This document shows positions 35,531-44,786 of a stretch of 54,123 nt of DNA, piece by piece. The position numbers were made by a program, and so were the translations under genes. How positions within the stretch are numbered: position 1 is the first letter of the stretch; each line of letters begins with the position of its first letter. The DNA comes from Candidatus Bathyarchaeota archaeon (GTDB lineage Archaea; Thermoproteota; Bathyarchaeia; Bathyarchaeales; DTEX01): assembly GCA_018396635.1 (NCBI GenBank), contig JAGTQE010000009.1, forward strand, positions 1 to 54,123, written 5' to 3'. Under the pieces are notes generated by a model. That model saw only the letters and a list, made by a program, of their open reading frames with translations. It was not told the DNA's origin and did not search any database.

Positions 35531-37081
35531 ATGAGGCTTAAGGTTAGTCTCCTTGATCTTGAGTCGGGTGGCAAGTTTATAGTTGTCCTTAATCGGGAGG
35601 ACGCTGAGGATCTTGGCGTTTCAGGTCTGAGCCGGGTGAAGTTGTCGTGTAGGGGTAAGGAGGTAACTGCGATAGTTAATGTTGCTTTCGAGAGCATTAT
35701 GAGGGGTTATGTGGGCGTGTATAATGAGGTTAAGAAGTATATGAATTTGAGGGAGGGCGATGAGGTTGAGGTTGAGGCGGCGCATTCGCCTCTCTCAGTA
35801 TATTATGTGAGGAATAAGCTACATGGGAGAAAGCTAACTTATGAGGAGATATTTGAGATAGTTAAGGATGTTGTAAGCGGGAATCTCAGCGAGATTGAGA
35901 TCGCAGCATTTGTAACCGCCCTCCATACATACGGTTTAGATTTAGATGAAGCCACAAGCCTATCGATAGCTATGGTTGAGACCGGGAATAAGCTTGAACT
36001 CAAAAAACCACTTATAGTTGATAAGCACTCTATAGGCGGCGTCCCAGGGGATAAAACTACGCTTCTTGTAGTACCCATAATCGCCGCATCCGGCCTAACG
36101 ATACCGAAGTCCTCCTCCAGATCCATTACTTCTGCGGCTGGAACAGCGGATAGGGCTGAGGTTCTCATGCCAGTTGCATTAGGCATAGATGAGCTGCGTG
36201 AGGTTGTTGAGAAGACTAATGGCTGCATAGTCTGGGGAGGCGCATTGGATTTAGCTCCAGCAGATGACATATTTATTAGGGTTGAGCATCCGCTTTCAAT
36301 AGATCCTCTCCTACTGCCATCAATAATGAGCAAGAAGAAGGCTGTCGGAGCAAACCTCTTGGTGATCGATATACCGACTGGGAGGGGGACAAAGATAAAA
36401 ACTATCGGCGAGGCAGATCTCCTAGCTAAGGACTTCATAGAGCTTGGGCGTAGGCTTGGAATAAAGGTTCAATGCGCCGTAACCTACGGGGAACAGCCAG
36501 TCGGCTACGCCATAGGTCCAGCTCTAGAGGCCTGGGAGGCTCTGAACACGATAATGGGTAAAGGCCAAACATACGACCTAATAGATAAGGCAGCCCATAT
36601 AGCTGGCATGCTCCTAGAGATGAGTGGGAAGGCCTATGGAGACGGCAGGGAAATGGCGCTTGAAATCTTAAGGTCTGGAAAGGCTGAGGAGAAGCTGCGT
36701 GAGATAATTGGCGCTCAGGGCGGGGATCCAGATATTAAGCCGGATGATATAGCGCTGGGATCGGAGAGGTTTACTGTGCGTTCCAAGAGGGATGGCATAG
36801 TTCTATGGATAGACAATGCCTCAATAGTTGAGGCCGCTAGGCTGGCTGGCGCCCCTAAGGATAAGGGCGCTGGCGTTCTATTGCATAAGAAGATAGGTGA
36901 TAGGGTCTCTGAAGGCGAGGCGCTGGCAACGGTGTTTGCCGAGAGGGCTAGTAAGCTTGAGAGGGCGATAAGCATCTTCGAGGGTCTTCCAGTCATAGGT
37001 GTCGGAGAGAGGATGGAGATGTTAATTCATGAGATTAGGGAGAGACCTATAGCGAAGAAGACCTTTGTCCTAGAGCGCTAA
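35531..37081 (+). CDS. deoA: AMP phosphorylase
   Basis: The 516-residue protein is of the archaeal AMP phosphorylase/thymidine phosphorylase type. It makes ribose 1,5-bisphosphate from nucleoside monophosphates, in archaea linked to AMP salvage with an isomerase and RuBisCO III (neither is in the window). A roughly 80-residue N-terminal extension specific to archaeal enzymes precedes the core with DKHSIGGVPGDKTTLL, SSSRSITSAAGTADRAEVL and MSKKKAVGANLLVIDIPTG. The C-terminal barrel-sandwich domain is present. The ATG at 35531 is used. Confidence 0.93.
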   Translation: MRLKVSLLDLESGGKFIVVLNREDAEDLGVSGLSRVKLSCRGKEVTAIVNVAFESIMRGYVGVYNEVKKYMNLREGDEVEVEAAHSPLSVYYVRNKLHGRKLTYEEIFEIVKDVVSGNLSEIEIAAFVTALHTYGLDLDEATSLSIAMVETGNKLELKKPLIVDKHSIGGVPGDKTTLLVVPIIAASGLTIPKSSSRSITSAAGTADRAEVLMPVALGIDELREVVEKTNGCIVWGGALDLAPADDIFIRVEHPLSIDPLLLPSIMSKKKAVGANLLVIDIPTGRGTKIKTIGEADLLAKDFIELGRRLGIKVQCAVTYGEQPVGYAIGPALEAWEALNTIMGKGQTYDLIDKAAHIAGMLLEMSGKAYGDGREMALEILRSGKAEEKLREIIGAQGGDPDIKPDDIALGSERFTVRSKRDGIVLWIDNASIVEAARLAGAPKDKGAGVLLHKKIGDRVSEGEALATVFAERASKLERAISIFEGLPVIGVGERMEMLIHEIRERPIAKKTFVLER

Positions 37082-37136
37082 AATTAAATATAGCCTTATC
37101 CTTTTTTATGGGTTTGTTTAGTTTAGGCTGGTGCCT

Positions 37137-38486
37137 ATGGAGGAGTTCTTTAGGCTGGCCCTTGAGCTTATTGAGGCGAGTGAGAAGCATGAGGTATATC
37201 GTGGAGAGGAATGCATAAACCTGATAGCCAGCGAAGGGTTAAAGTCCCCAGCTGTTAAAGAGATGCTGCAGTTGACAATGGATCTTGAGAGCAGGTATGC
37301 CGAGGGCGAAAACGACTTTGATGGCCACGTTAAGAAGCGGTACTATCAGGGGCAGAAGTATATCTCCATCATAGAGAATTGTGTAACGGATTTAATGAAG
37401 CTGCTATTTAAGTGTAGCTGGGCGGATGTTAGGCTGGTCTCTGGAACCCACGCCAACCTAGCAACTTTTAAAGGTTTATCGTTGACGACGAAGAGCCGGA
37501 AGATGGTTGTTACGCCATTAAGTGCCGGAGCTCACATATCGCATGATTACACAGGCTTAGCTGGCATGGTTTTGGGCTTAGAAAACATAGAGCATGCGTA
37601 TGACGTCGACAGGATGAATATAGATCCGGATAGATCTGCTGAGATAATTAGGGCAGCTAAGCCTGGCATAGTAACCTTCGGCGGAAGCCTATTCCTATTC
37701 CCGCATCCAGTTAAGGAGCTTAGCGAAGTTGCGCATGATGTTGGAGCGTATGTAGTTTATGATGCAGCACATGTACTAGGCCTTATAGCTGGAGGAGCTT
37801 TTCAGGATCCACTTAGGGAAGGTGCTGACTTCATGACATCTTCAACCCATAAGACATTCCCGGGACCGCAGGGCGGCGTGATCTTAGCGAATAGGTATGA
37901 TGAGCGTATGGAGAAAGCTATAAAGAATGTTCAATATGCTATCTTCCCGCTTAGCACGTCTAACACTCATCTAGGTAGGCTCCCGGCAACAGGCATAGCA
38001 GCCCTAGAACTCAAAATATTCGGCGAGGCTCTCGCTAGGCAGACTGTTAGGAATGCTCAGGTGGCTGGCCAATACCTCTATGAGAATGGCTTAAAGGTTC
38101 TTGGTGAGCGCTATGGCTTCACAATGTCGCATCAGCTGGCCGTTGATGTTAGGGAGTATGGTGGCGGAAAGAGGGTTTCAGAGGATCTTGAGGAGGCGAA
38201 TATAATTTTAAACAGGAATCTTCTGCCATACGATGATCAGAATAACCGTGAGAACCCGTCGGGCATAAGGATAGGCTTCCAAGACGTGACCAGAAGGGGT
38301 TTTGATGAGAGCGATGTTAAGTATCTTTGCGATCTAATGCTGGACGTTATTAAAGGTAGGCGGAAGCCTGAGGATGTAAGAAAGGACGTTATAGCGCTGA
38401 GGAAGGAGCATAATGAGATTAAATATGGATTCCAGAGCCTTGGGGAAGCCATAGAGTACTTGAAGAGGAGCTTAAAAGGCATATAG
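37137..38486 (+). CDS. glyA: Serine hydroxymethyltransferase, archaeal type
   Basis: The roughly 449-residue PLP enzyme interconverts serine and glycine, passing a one-carbon unit to a pterin, probably tetrahydromethanopterin as in the fwd/ftr pathway. Key sequence is INLIASEGLKSPAV, FDGHVKKRYYQGQKY, LVSGTHANLATFKGL, VVYDAAHVLGLIAGG and the PLP-lysine block TSSTHKTFPGPQGGV. The C-terminal NRENPSGIRIGFQDVTRRGF is intact. ATG at 37137 or GTG at 37131 may start it; neither has a strong ribosome-binding site. Confidence 0.94.
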   Translation: MEEFFRLALELIEASEKHEVYRGEECINLIASEGLKSPAVKEMLQLTMDLESRYAEGENDFDGHVKKRYYQGQKYISIIENCVTDLMKLLFKCSWADVRLVSGTHANLATFKGLSLTTKSRKMVVTPLSAGAHISHDYTGLAGMVLGLENIEHAYDVDRMNIDPDRSAEIIRAAKPGIVTFGGSLFLFPHPVKELSEVAHDVGAYVVYDAAHVLGLIAGGAFQDPLREGADFMTSSTHKTFPGPQGGVILANRYDERMEKAIKNVQYAIFPLSTSNTHLGRLPATGIAALELKIFGEALARQTVRNAQVAGQYLYENGLKVLGERYGFTMSHQLAVDVREYGGGKRVSEDLEEANIILNRNLLPYDDQNNRENPSGIRIGFQDVTRRGFDESDVKYLCDLMLDVIKGRRKPEDVRKDVIALRKEHNEIKYGFQSLGEAIEYLKRSLKGI

Positions 38487-38635
38487 TAAAAGCGTTTGAG
38501 CCTTTAAATGTTTTCTCATTCCAAACGGTAATTTAGCCTATATAAAGAGAGTTTTGAAGGGAGGGGCGAAAGCGTTTATAGGGAGAGACGGAATAGCAAT
38601 TAATTGGGAACTGCTTATATAGTAAGGGGAGTGGA

Positions 38636-39343
38636 ATGCCTAAGGCTGGAAAATATGAATATCCTGCATACGATTTAGATACATGTATTGAAAGGCTGAA
38701 GAAGATTTATGAGGTGAGTAAGAGCAGCATCGTTAAGAAGGAGACTGCCGCCGAGATTATTGGCATGTCGCCGAAGAGCGGCGCTACATTAAGCTTTTTC
38801 GCCTCCCTAGCCATGTATGGGCTTATAGAGTATAGGGATGGAAACGTTGAGATAACGGATTTAGCGAAGAGGATATTGTTTGGGTCATCTGACGAGGCAG
38901 CATTGGCTAAGCGTGAAGCAGTGAGAAAAATACAGATCTTCATAGATCTCTTCAGCCAGTATGGTGCAAACGTGACTGAAGAGCAGTTAAGGGTCTTTCT
39001 GAGGGATAGGGCGTCAGTTGATCTGCCGAGAATACCGGAGCTGGTTGGAGAGATTGGCAGAGTATATAGGAAGGTTTCACCCTACTTAATGCTGGTCGAG
39101 CAGCCCAAAGCACCAGCTCCGGCAGAGGTTGCTGAGAAGAAGGAGGCGGCGGCTCCAGAAGTAACGGAGGCAAGGATTCCTGAAGTGCTTAGGATACAGT
39201 ATGGAAGTTTCATAAACATTGCCATACCAATGGATAGGCTGGATATACTTGAAGCCTACTACCCCACGATAAAGACAACATTTGAGTGTATTTTAAGGGA
39301 TGTTGAGAGGAAGCTATCCGTGAAGGAGAAGACCGCTGGGTGA
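38636..39343 (+). CDS. Archaeal hypothetical protein, winged-helix-like N-terminal half
   Basis: The 235-residue protein is not one I can name. Residues 1-110 (KKIYEVSKSSIVKKETAAEIIGMSPKSGATLSFFASLAMYGLIEY) resemble a winged-helix arrangement, with a wing-like DGNVEITDLAKRIL. A proline/alanine/glutamate linker (about 158-180) follows. The last 50 residues (RIQYGSFINIAIPMDRLD) look like a separate small domain. It could be a DNA-binding regulator, but its partner or ligand is unknown. A TATA-like CTTATATAG (about 38613-38621) lies about 20 bases before the ATG, and GGGGAGTGG just before it. Confidence 0.75.
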   Translation: MPKAGKYEYPAYDLDTCIERLKKIYEVSKSSIVKKETAAEIIGMSPKSGATLSFFASLAMYGLIEYRDGNVEITDLAKRILFGSSDEAALAKREAVRKIQIFIDLFSQYGANVTEEQLRVFLRDRASVDLPRIPELVGEIGRVYRKVSPYLMLVEQPKAPAPAEVAEKKEAAAPEVTEARIPEVLRIQYGSFINIAIPMDRLDILEAYYPTIKTTFECILRDVERKLSVKEKTAG

Positions 39344-39359
39344 AGGGTGCATCCATCAA

Positions 39360-40463
39360 CTAATGCCTTTTAATTATTCTCGGTATTATTCCCGCCCTCA
39401 ATGCGTGGTCAGCTAGCACGAAGGCTAGACATGCCTCGACTACTGGAACCGCTCTAGGAACTATGCATGGGTCATGCCTCCCAGCGATCTCTATCTCCTC
39501 TTCCCTCATCGTCTCCAAGTTCACCGTTTTCTGCCTCCTCAATATGGATGGGGTTGGCTTAAAGGCAACCCTAACTCTTATAGGCATACCGTTAGATATC
39601 CCGCCAACTATCCCACCAGCATTATTAGTTAATGTTACGATCCTCCCATCCCTAATGGCGTATTGATCGTTCGCCTCAGAACCCCTCATAGACGCTATTT
39701 TGAAGCCGGCCCCAAATTCAACGCCCTTAACCGCTGGTATATTAAATAGCATCTTAGCTATGTCCGAGTCTAGTGAGTCAAATATTGGCTCACCCAATCC
39801 GGCCGGAACGTTCAGCGCTATGCCCTCAACAACACCGCCAACGCTGTCACCCTCTCTGGCGGCCCTGAGGATCTCCCCAACCATCTTCTCAGCTAGCTCC
39901 GGCACAGCGCACCTAACGGGGTTCATGTAGACATTCCTCCTAATCTCTTCACATGGAACCTCAACTTCAACCTTCACTCCGCCAACCTGAACTGTGTGTG
40001 CGAGGACTTCAACTCCAATGAGGCTTAGGAGCTTCTTGGCCACTGCTCCAGCCATAACATAAGCAGCTGTTATCCTACCGGAGAATCTGCCGCCCCCTCG
40101 TGGATCACTGTATCCACCATACTTAACCCTAGCAGTATAATCAGCATGCCCAGGCCTAGGCTTGAACATAACCGTCTCATATGGCTTGGAGTCAACATCC
40201 CTATTCCTAACGACCATACATATTGGCGCTCCAGTCGTATATCCCCTGTAGACGCCGGACACTATATCAACCTTATCTTCCTCCCTCCTAGGACTGCTTA
40301 TCTCGGTGAGGCCGGGCCTCCTCTTGTCCAGCTCAGCCTGGATATCTGCCTCGCTTAATGGTAGGCCTGCTGGACACCCGTCTAGGACTGCGCCTATGCA
40401 GATTCCATGGCTCTCCCCAAAACATGTTAGGACAAGCGCTCTGCCAATAGAGTTACCGCTCAA
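39360..40463 (-). CDS. aroC: Chorismate synthase
   Basis: The 367-residue FMN-dependent enzyme converts EPSP to chorismate, the last step before aromatic amino acids. Family blocks are LTCFGESHGICIGAVLDGCPAGLP, RRPGLTEISSPRREEDKV, FKPRPGHADYTARVKYGG, GGGRFSGRITAAYVMAGAVAKKLL and ILRRQKTVN. The start is TTG at 40463, giving MSGNSIGRALVLTCFGESHG, with an 11-base overlap with aroA. It is the last gene of the aro operon. FMN supply by ribK in the same window would serve it. Confidence 0.96.
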   Translation of the reverse strand: MSGNSIGRALVLTCFGESHGICIGAVLDGCPAGLPLSEADIQAELDKRRPGLTEISSPRREEDKVDIVSGVYRGYTTGAPICMVVRNRDVDSKPYETVMFKPRPGHADYTARVKYGGYSDPRGGGRFSGRITAAYVMAGAVAKKLLSLIGVEVLAHTVQVGGVKVEVEVPCEEIRRNVYMNPVRCAVPELAEKMVGEILRAAREGDSVGGVVEGIALNVPAGLGEPIFDSLDSDIAKMLFNIPAVKGVEFGAGFKIASMRGSEANDQYAIRDGRIVTLTNNAGGIVGGISNGMPIRVRVAFKPTPSILRRQKTVNLETMREEEIEIAGRHDPCIVPRAVPVVEACLAFVLADHALRAGIIPRIIKRH

Positions 40464-41739
40464 GGACTTCTACCCCTAGGAGGCGCATATCCCTGATAAA
40501 ATCTGGGTAGGATTTATTTATGCATTCGGCATTATGTATAATTGTTTCGCCTTCAGCCACAAGGGCTGCCACAGCACATGCCATAGCTATCCTATGATCT
40601 CCATGAGGATCTATTTCAGCACCCTTCAGTTTACTCGCACCCTTAATTACCAGCTTGTCGTCTAAAACCTTGATGTCAGCATCCATCTTTGAGAGCTCCT
40701 CTCTTAAAGCCTCAATCCTATCAGACTCCTTAAACCTAAGCCTCCTAACACCGCTGATAACAGATGTACCCTTAGCCACACATGCCAGAACAGCGCATAC
40801 GGGAGCCAGGTCGGGGTTATCCCTTAAATCCACGTTAACCGGCTTCAATGGCTCACGTGATCCGGCAACTTCAACCGAATCACTATAGATTTTAACCTCA
40901 GCCCCAACATCGCTCAATATTTTAACTATGAACCTATCGCCCTGAAGAGAATCCCTAAGAAGGTTCTCAACCCTAACCCGTGATCTCGTTATTGCTGCTG
41001 CGGCTAGGAGGAATGATGCCGATGAATAGTCTCCTTCAACATAGTGGTCGTGAGGCTTATATTCCTGCCCAGAAGGTATATGGAAGGATTCTTGCTCCTC
41101 CTTAACATTTATCCCATGTCTCTTAAGAATGTTTAGGCTCATGTCTACGTACGGCCTAGATTCAAGCGGCGTTGAGAGAACTATGCTAGTATCATTCTCA
41201 GCCATTGGGGACGCAAATAGAAGCCCCGTAATAAACTGTGAGCTCACATCGCCCCTAATAGCGGCTCTACCACCCCTTATACCTCCACCAAAAACAATTA
41301 TTGGCGGCCTACCATCCCCGCGCGCCGAATAACATCTAACGCCCAGCTGACTTAAAGCGTCAAGTAGAGGCCCCATAGGCCTATTTCTAAGGCTCCTCCC
41401 ACCAGTAAGCACTGTTATGCCGTCTGCCAGCGCACATATCGGCGTCATAAACCTTATCGTTGAGCCGGAGTCTCTACAGTTTATTACGTCGTCCGGCGTT
41501 TTAGGTTTGGGCGATCCAATGATTCTAAGGGTTCCATCGCCAGATATGCTTACCTCTGCTCCAATCTTCTGACATGCCTCTATTGTGGCTTGGATGTCAT
41601 CACATATGAGTGCGTTGTAGACTTTTGATAGGCCGCTTGAGAGGGAGGCCGCTATTATGGCTCTATGAGTATATGATTTTGAGGGCGGAGCCCTAACAGA
41701 CCCTGAGAGGCTTCCTCCCCTAATAATTATATCCGTCAA
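40453..41739 (-). CDS. aroA: 3-phosphoshikimate 1-carboxyvinyltransferase (EPSP synthase)
   Basis: The 428-residue enzyme joins phosphoenolpyruvate to shikimate 3-phosphate. It has APPSKSYTHRAIIAASLSSG near the N-terminus, SGSTIRFMTPI, RNRPMGPLLDALSQLG, VSSQFITGLL and LRFKESDRIEALREEL. The open frame reaches 41751, but GGAGG at 41745-41749 is spaced five bases from the TTG at 41739, so I place the start there. The shikimate kinase stop is about 20 bases upstream. It is the fourth gene of the operon. Confidence 0.95.
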   Translation of the reverse strand: MTDIIIRGGSLSGSVRAPPSKSYTHRAIIAASLSSGLSKVYNALICDDIQATIEACQKIGAEVSISGDGTLRIIGSPKPKTPDDVINCRDSGSTIRFMTPICALADGITVLTGGRSLRNRPMGPLLDALSQLGVRCYSARGDGRPPIIVFGGGIRGGRAAIRGDVSSQFITGLLFASPMAENDTSIVLSTPLESRPYVDMSLNILKRHGINVKEEQESFHIPSGQEYKPHDHYVEGDYSSASFLLAAAAITRSRVRVENLLRDSLQGDRFIVKILSDVGAEVKIYSDSVEVAGSREPLKPVNVDLRDNPDLAPVCAVLACVAKGTSVISGVRRLRFKESDRIEALREELSKMDADIKVLDDKLVIKGASKLKGAEIDPHGDHRIAMACAVAALVAEGETIIHNAECINKSYPDFIRDMRLLGVEVLER

Positions 41740-41759
41740 CAAACCCTCCAAACATCATC

Positions 41760-42629
41760 CTACAATATATGTGCTTTATTGCGATTTATCTTTGCATGCA
41801 TAATCTCGCCGCCATATTTCTCCCAGGCAGCATACACTTCGCCAACTCTGTCTCTTGGGACCACTGCCGCCACCGCCGGACCCTTACCTGAGAGGCCTGA
41901 GGCTATAGCTCCGGCGGCTAAGGCGTCAATGGCGATCTTCGCATCGTAGCCTAGAATTAAGGAGTATATGAGCCCATTCAGGGTCATGGCGTGCCAGTAG
42001 TCGCCTTCGAGCGCCATTCTATGCAGAGATTTAACCTCGCCAGATATTAGCCTCATCCTGCCAACATCCGACTTTGACGTGTAAGCTTTTAGTGAAGGCA
42101 CGTGGATTAAAACGTCGTAGTCTTCCTCCGGCTGAAAGATCTTAAGGATCCTCCTATCAAAGTTATCTGTTATCACAACGTTGCCGAAGTAGGATGCGCA
42201 TGCGTCGTCAAAGGCGCCGGTTACCGTTACGCCCGCATCTATCGATCCATCAACGCCCATATTAATTATCGCTAAGTCGTCAGCTTCCGCTCCAATAGCC
42301 GAGACCGTGGCGAGTGCTATGGCATTGGCTGCAGCGCTGCTGCTCTTTAATCCGCGGGCAATCGGGATATTAGAGTTAGTCTCTACGTAGGCGCCGTACT
42401 TATCCTCAAGGTTAAAGCATCTTAAAACCCGCCTCACAACCTTCTCAATTAATACTGGCTTCTCAGAGGGGTCTGAGAGTATCCTGCCACCTATAACCCC
42501 GGGCTCATTTGTGAGCTTAACTGTAGCCTCGGTTCTCAGATCTATGCCTAATGCTGCTCCGAGGCCGCATGAGATCGCATTTATTATAGTTACAGCTCCA
42601 TAGGCTACGGCCCTTCCAATCTGAGCCAA
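41760..42629 (-). CDS. aroK: Shikimate kinase, archaeal GHMP type
   Basis: The roughly 289-residue enzyme phosphorylates shikimate. It belongs to the GHMP kinase superfamily used by archaea, unrelated to bacterial AroK. RAVAYGAVTIINAISCGLGAALGIDL opens the protein, GLKSSSAAANAIALATVSA (about 95-113) is the ATP loop, and GKGPAVAAV the third motif. The frame runs back into aroE, but the family N-terminus fits TTG at 42629, with GGGGGCGGAG a few bases upstream and about 20 bases after the aroE stop. Confidence 0.93.
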   Translation of the reverse strand: MAQIGRAVAYGAVTIINAISCGLGAALGIDLRTEATVKLTNEPGVIGGRILSDPSEKPVLIEKVVRRVLRCFNLEDKYGAYVETNSNIPIARGLKSSSAAANAIALATVSAIGAEADDLAIINMGVDGSIDAGVTVTGAFDDACASYFGNVVITDNFDRRILKIFQPEEDYDVLIHVPSLKAYTSKSDVGRMRLISGEVKSLHRMALEGDYWHAMTLNGLIYSLILGYDAKIAIDALAAGAIASGLSGKGPAVAAVVPRDRVGEVYAAWEKYGGEIMHAKINRNKAHIL

Positions 42630-42649
42630 AACTCCGCCCCCAAACAGCT

Positions 42650-43528
42650 CTAATGTGACGTAAGTTCCTCCCTTATCTTTTTCAGGGCAGCCTTCCTCAT
42701 AACCTCTATGGGAGCCTTCATGCCAGTCCATATCTCGAAGGATGCTGCTCCTTGATGTATGAGCATAGAGAGCCCGTCAATGGTTTTAGCTCCAACTTGT
42801 CTAGCCTCCCTAAGGAGCCTTGTCTCCAGGGGCTCATATACTATATCGAATACCGTTAGGTTGCTATGTAGGAGTTCGCGGCTGATCGGCGTTTCCCCGT
42901 CGTTTGGCTTCATCCCAATTGATGTTGCATTTATCACTATATCCGCATCCCTAAGCTCTAATTCAAGATGCCCGTAGTCTAATCTGCCAAACCTAACGGC
43001 GTCTTGTCCCATGCCAAGCGAGCTAGCTATTTCTTTAGCTAGATTCTCAGCCTTCTCAACAGTCCTATTTAAGATCACGAGCTCACGGGCATATTTGGCC
43101 AGCAAGAAAGATATTGACCTGGACGCCCCTCCAGCCCCCAAAATCACAATCTTCTTGTTTGTCGGATCCTCCCCAGAATACCTTAGGGCGTTTAACGCGC
43201 CAATCCCATCGGTCGTATAGCCTATAAGTTTGCCGTTAATATTTAGGATTGTGTTTACTGAGCCCACGAGCCTCACGTTCCCATCTAGATCGTCTAGGTA
43301 GCGGATCACCTCAATCTTATGGGGCATCGTAACGTTCAGTCCATGTATTCCTAGACTCCTAGCCCCCATTATAGCGTAACATAGGTTCTCCGGCTTAACG
43401 TTGAACGCCACATAAACGTAGTCTAAGCCTAGATGCTGGAATGCTGCATTCTGGATTGCTGGGCTGAGCGAATGCTCAACTGGGTATCCTATCAGAGCGC
43501 AGACTTTAGTCTTGCCTGATAAATTTAT
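42650..43528 (-). CDS. aroE: Shikimate dehydrogenase with a probable ATA start
   Basis: The roughly 292-residue enzyme reduces 3-dehydroshikimate with NADPH. The first GTG in frame (43411) would remove the shikimate-binding block. Upstream in the same frame is KVCALIGYPVEHSLSPAIQ, the conserved N-terminus with the S-x-S substrate motif. Between that and the aroD stop there is no ATG, GTG or TTG. The frame meets aroD at ATAA (43525-43528): ATA overlapping the aroD TAA, as ATGA does in ordinary coupled genes. I therefore start it at ATA 43528. Other landmarks are GLNVTMPHK, ILGAGGASRSISFLLAK (NADP loop) and INATSIGM. It is the second gene of the aro operon. Confidence 0.9.
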   Translation of the reverse strand: MNLSGKTKVCALIGYPVEHSLSPAIQNAAFQHLGLDYVYVAFNVKPENLCYAIMGARSLGIHGLNVTMPHKIEVIRYLDDLDGNVRLVGSVNTILNINGKLIGYTTDGIGALNALRYSGEDPTNKKIVILGAGGASRSISFLLAKYARELVILNRTVEKAENLAKEIASSLGMGQDAVRFGRLDYGHLELELRDADIVINATSIGMKPNDGETPISRELLHSNLTVFDIVYEPLETRLLREARQVGAKTIDGLSMLIHQGAASFEIWTGMKAPIEVMRKAALKKIREELTSH

Positions 43529-44235
43529 CGTCGTATTCCCAGCCTCCTATAAATCTCTCTAGCCTCCTCTATAGTTATCTGCCCGGGGGCAGTCTCAAGA
43601 CGCCTCTCAAGCGATACATAGGTGAATTGGGAGCCGAAGAGCGGTGAGAGTATCCTTGAAAGTAAGCCTTTCTCACCCATAGCAAAGCAAATTATACGTG
43701 TCCTCTTACTCAACTCGTATGTGAACATAAGACATCTAATACTATCCTCAACGCTATTAGCCATAGTCACCAGCTTACATAGGTCGGCCCCTGACTCTAT
43801 CTGGGCATTAACAATCCTCTCCATCTCATGGATATGTGGTGTCCCCTCAAAGTTGTGGTAGGAGACTATCACCTCGGCGCCATAAGCCTTTATAGAGTCA
43901 ATGGTGTCGCTTAGCTTTTCGGTTGAGAGCTCGATGTCAACATACTTGAAGCCCGCCCTCGCAGCACCGATAAGTGTTTCCAACCTCTTCTCCTCATCTA
44001 GAGGGCAGATCCCACCCTGACTAATAGTCCTATTGGTCGCTATCAAAGGCGTTTTTGAGCGCTCAACAACCTCTTCTAAGCGGCTCATATAATCCAGCAG
44101 ATCACCTCCCAAGTAGTCCAGGCGCACCTCAATTACATCTGCGCCCTCCTCCTCAGCCCTCCTAACCATCACAAATATATCGTCAAATCTCTTGGCTGGT
44201 ATAGGTACGCAAACCCTTACCTTCAATTCAACCAC
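43525..44235 (-). CDS. aroD: 3-dehydroquinate dehydratase, type I
   Basis: The 236-residue class I enzyme dehydrates 3-dehydroquinate through a Schiff-base lysine, seen in ADLCKLVTMA, with the partner histidine in VSYHNFEGTP. EVRLDYLGG near the N-terminus and FAMGEKGLLSRI near the C-terminus are typical. The GTG start at 44235 lies about 23 bases downstream of the transcript start predicted by a TATA box GATATAAAAAT (44280-44290, plus-strand reading). It is the first gene of the operon aroD-aroE-aroK-aroA-aroC. The preceding two steps (dehydroquinate formation) are not encoded here. Confidence 0.95.
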   Translation of the reverse strand: MVELKVRVCVPIPAKRFDDIFVMVRRAEEEGADVIEVRLDYLGGDLLDYMSRLEEVVERSKTPLIATNRTISQGGICPLDEEKRLETLIGAARAGFKYVDIELSTEKLSDTIDSIKAYGAEVIVSYHNFEGTPHIHEMERIVNAQIESGADLCKLVTMANSVEDSIRCLMFTYELSKRTRIICFAMGEKGLLSRILSPLFGSQFTYVSLERRLETAPGQITIEEAREIYRRLGIRR

Positions 44236-44303
44236 TTTAATCTTAGAGTGGAAAAACGTTAAAGAAAAATGCTTGCGGCGATATAAAAATTAGGGTTTAG
44301 GAT

Positions 44304-44636
44304 TTAGGCGAAAACACGTGTAGTCTTCACTTCCTCTGGATATGGAAGTGCTTTATCGAGTGGTTTGATTTCCCTCTTCGTCATTTTAAGCAGATATTTC
44401 ACTCTGCTAAAATTTTCCAATAAATCTTTCCCATTCTCCGTTAGCTTATAGAGCTTGCGGTTGCCCTCCTCTATGACTGAAACAAGGTTCTTTTTAGCGA
44501 GGAAATTTAAGATCTCCTTACAATTCGTCCACGAGAGATTGCATTTATACATTATATTTGTAGGTCTACAGACACCTCTATCTATCGCCCTCAAAACCTC
44601 TAGGTATAATTCAAGCCTAGACCTCTTACTAACCAT
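44304..44636 (-). CDS. Winged-helix transcription regulator (HTH_45-like)
   Basis: The roughly 110-residue protein is a single winged-helix domain: RLELYLEVLRAIDRGVCRPTNIMYKCNLSWTNCKEIL (helix-turn-helix), LAKKNLVSVIEEGNRKLYKLTENGKDLL (wing). A short C-terminal tail follows. Such archaeal regulators bind DNA as dimers. It sits directly upstream of the aro operon in the same direction (69-base gap) and divergent from the second thiolase gene. An inverted repeat at 44680-44710 overlaps its probable promoter, so autoregulation is possible. Start ATG at 44636 is chosen; further ATGs lie at 44642 and 44645. Confidence 0.82.
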   Translation of the reverse strand: MVSKRSRLELYLEVLRAIDRGVCRPTNIMYKCNLSWTNCKEILNFLAKKNLVSVIEEGNRKLYKLTENGKDLLENFSRVKYLLKMTKREIKPLDKALPYPEEVKTTRVFA

Positions 44637-44679
44637 ATTCATCACTAAAGATAGCTCGGCGCGGCTCTAATGAGGCTTG

Positions 44680-44710
44680 TGTAACCGCTTATAACGGCTT
44701 ACTGGTTACA
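44680..44710. promoter_or_regulatory. Inverted repeat around a TATA-like box, candidate operator
   Basis: TGTAACC (44680-44686) and GGTTACA (44704-44710) are perfect 7-base inverted arms with a 17-base spacer holding CCG-CTTATAA-CGG. The TATA-like core is about 25 bases before the predicted transcript start of the winged-helix gene at 44636. The layout suits binding of a dimeric regulator that blocks its own promoter and perhaps affects the divergent thiolase gene. Confidence 0.4.
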
Positions 44711-44786
44711 GGTGAAATATTGTGAATCTGTTTAATATCTGGGAAGATTTAAGAAGTATTGAGGCGCATCTCATGGTGAAGATGGG

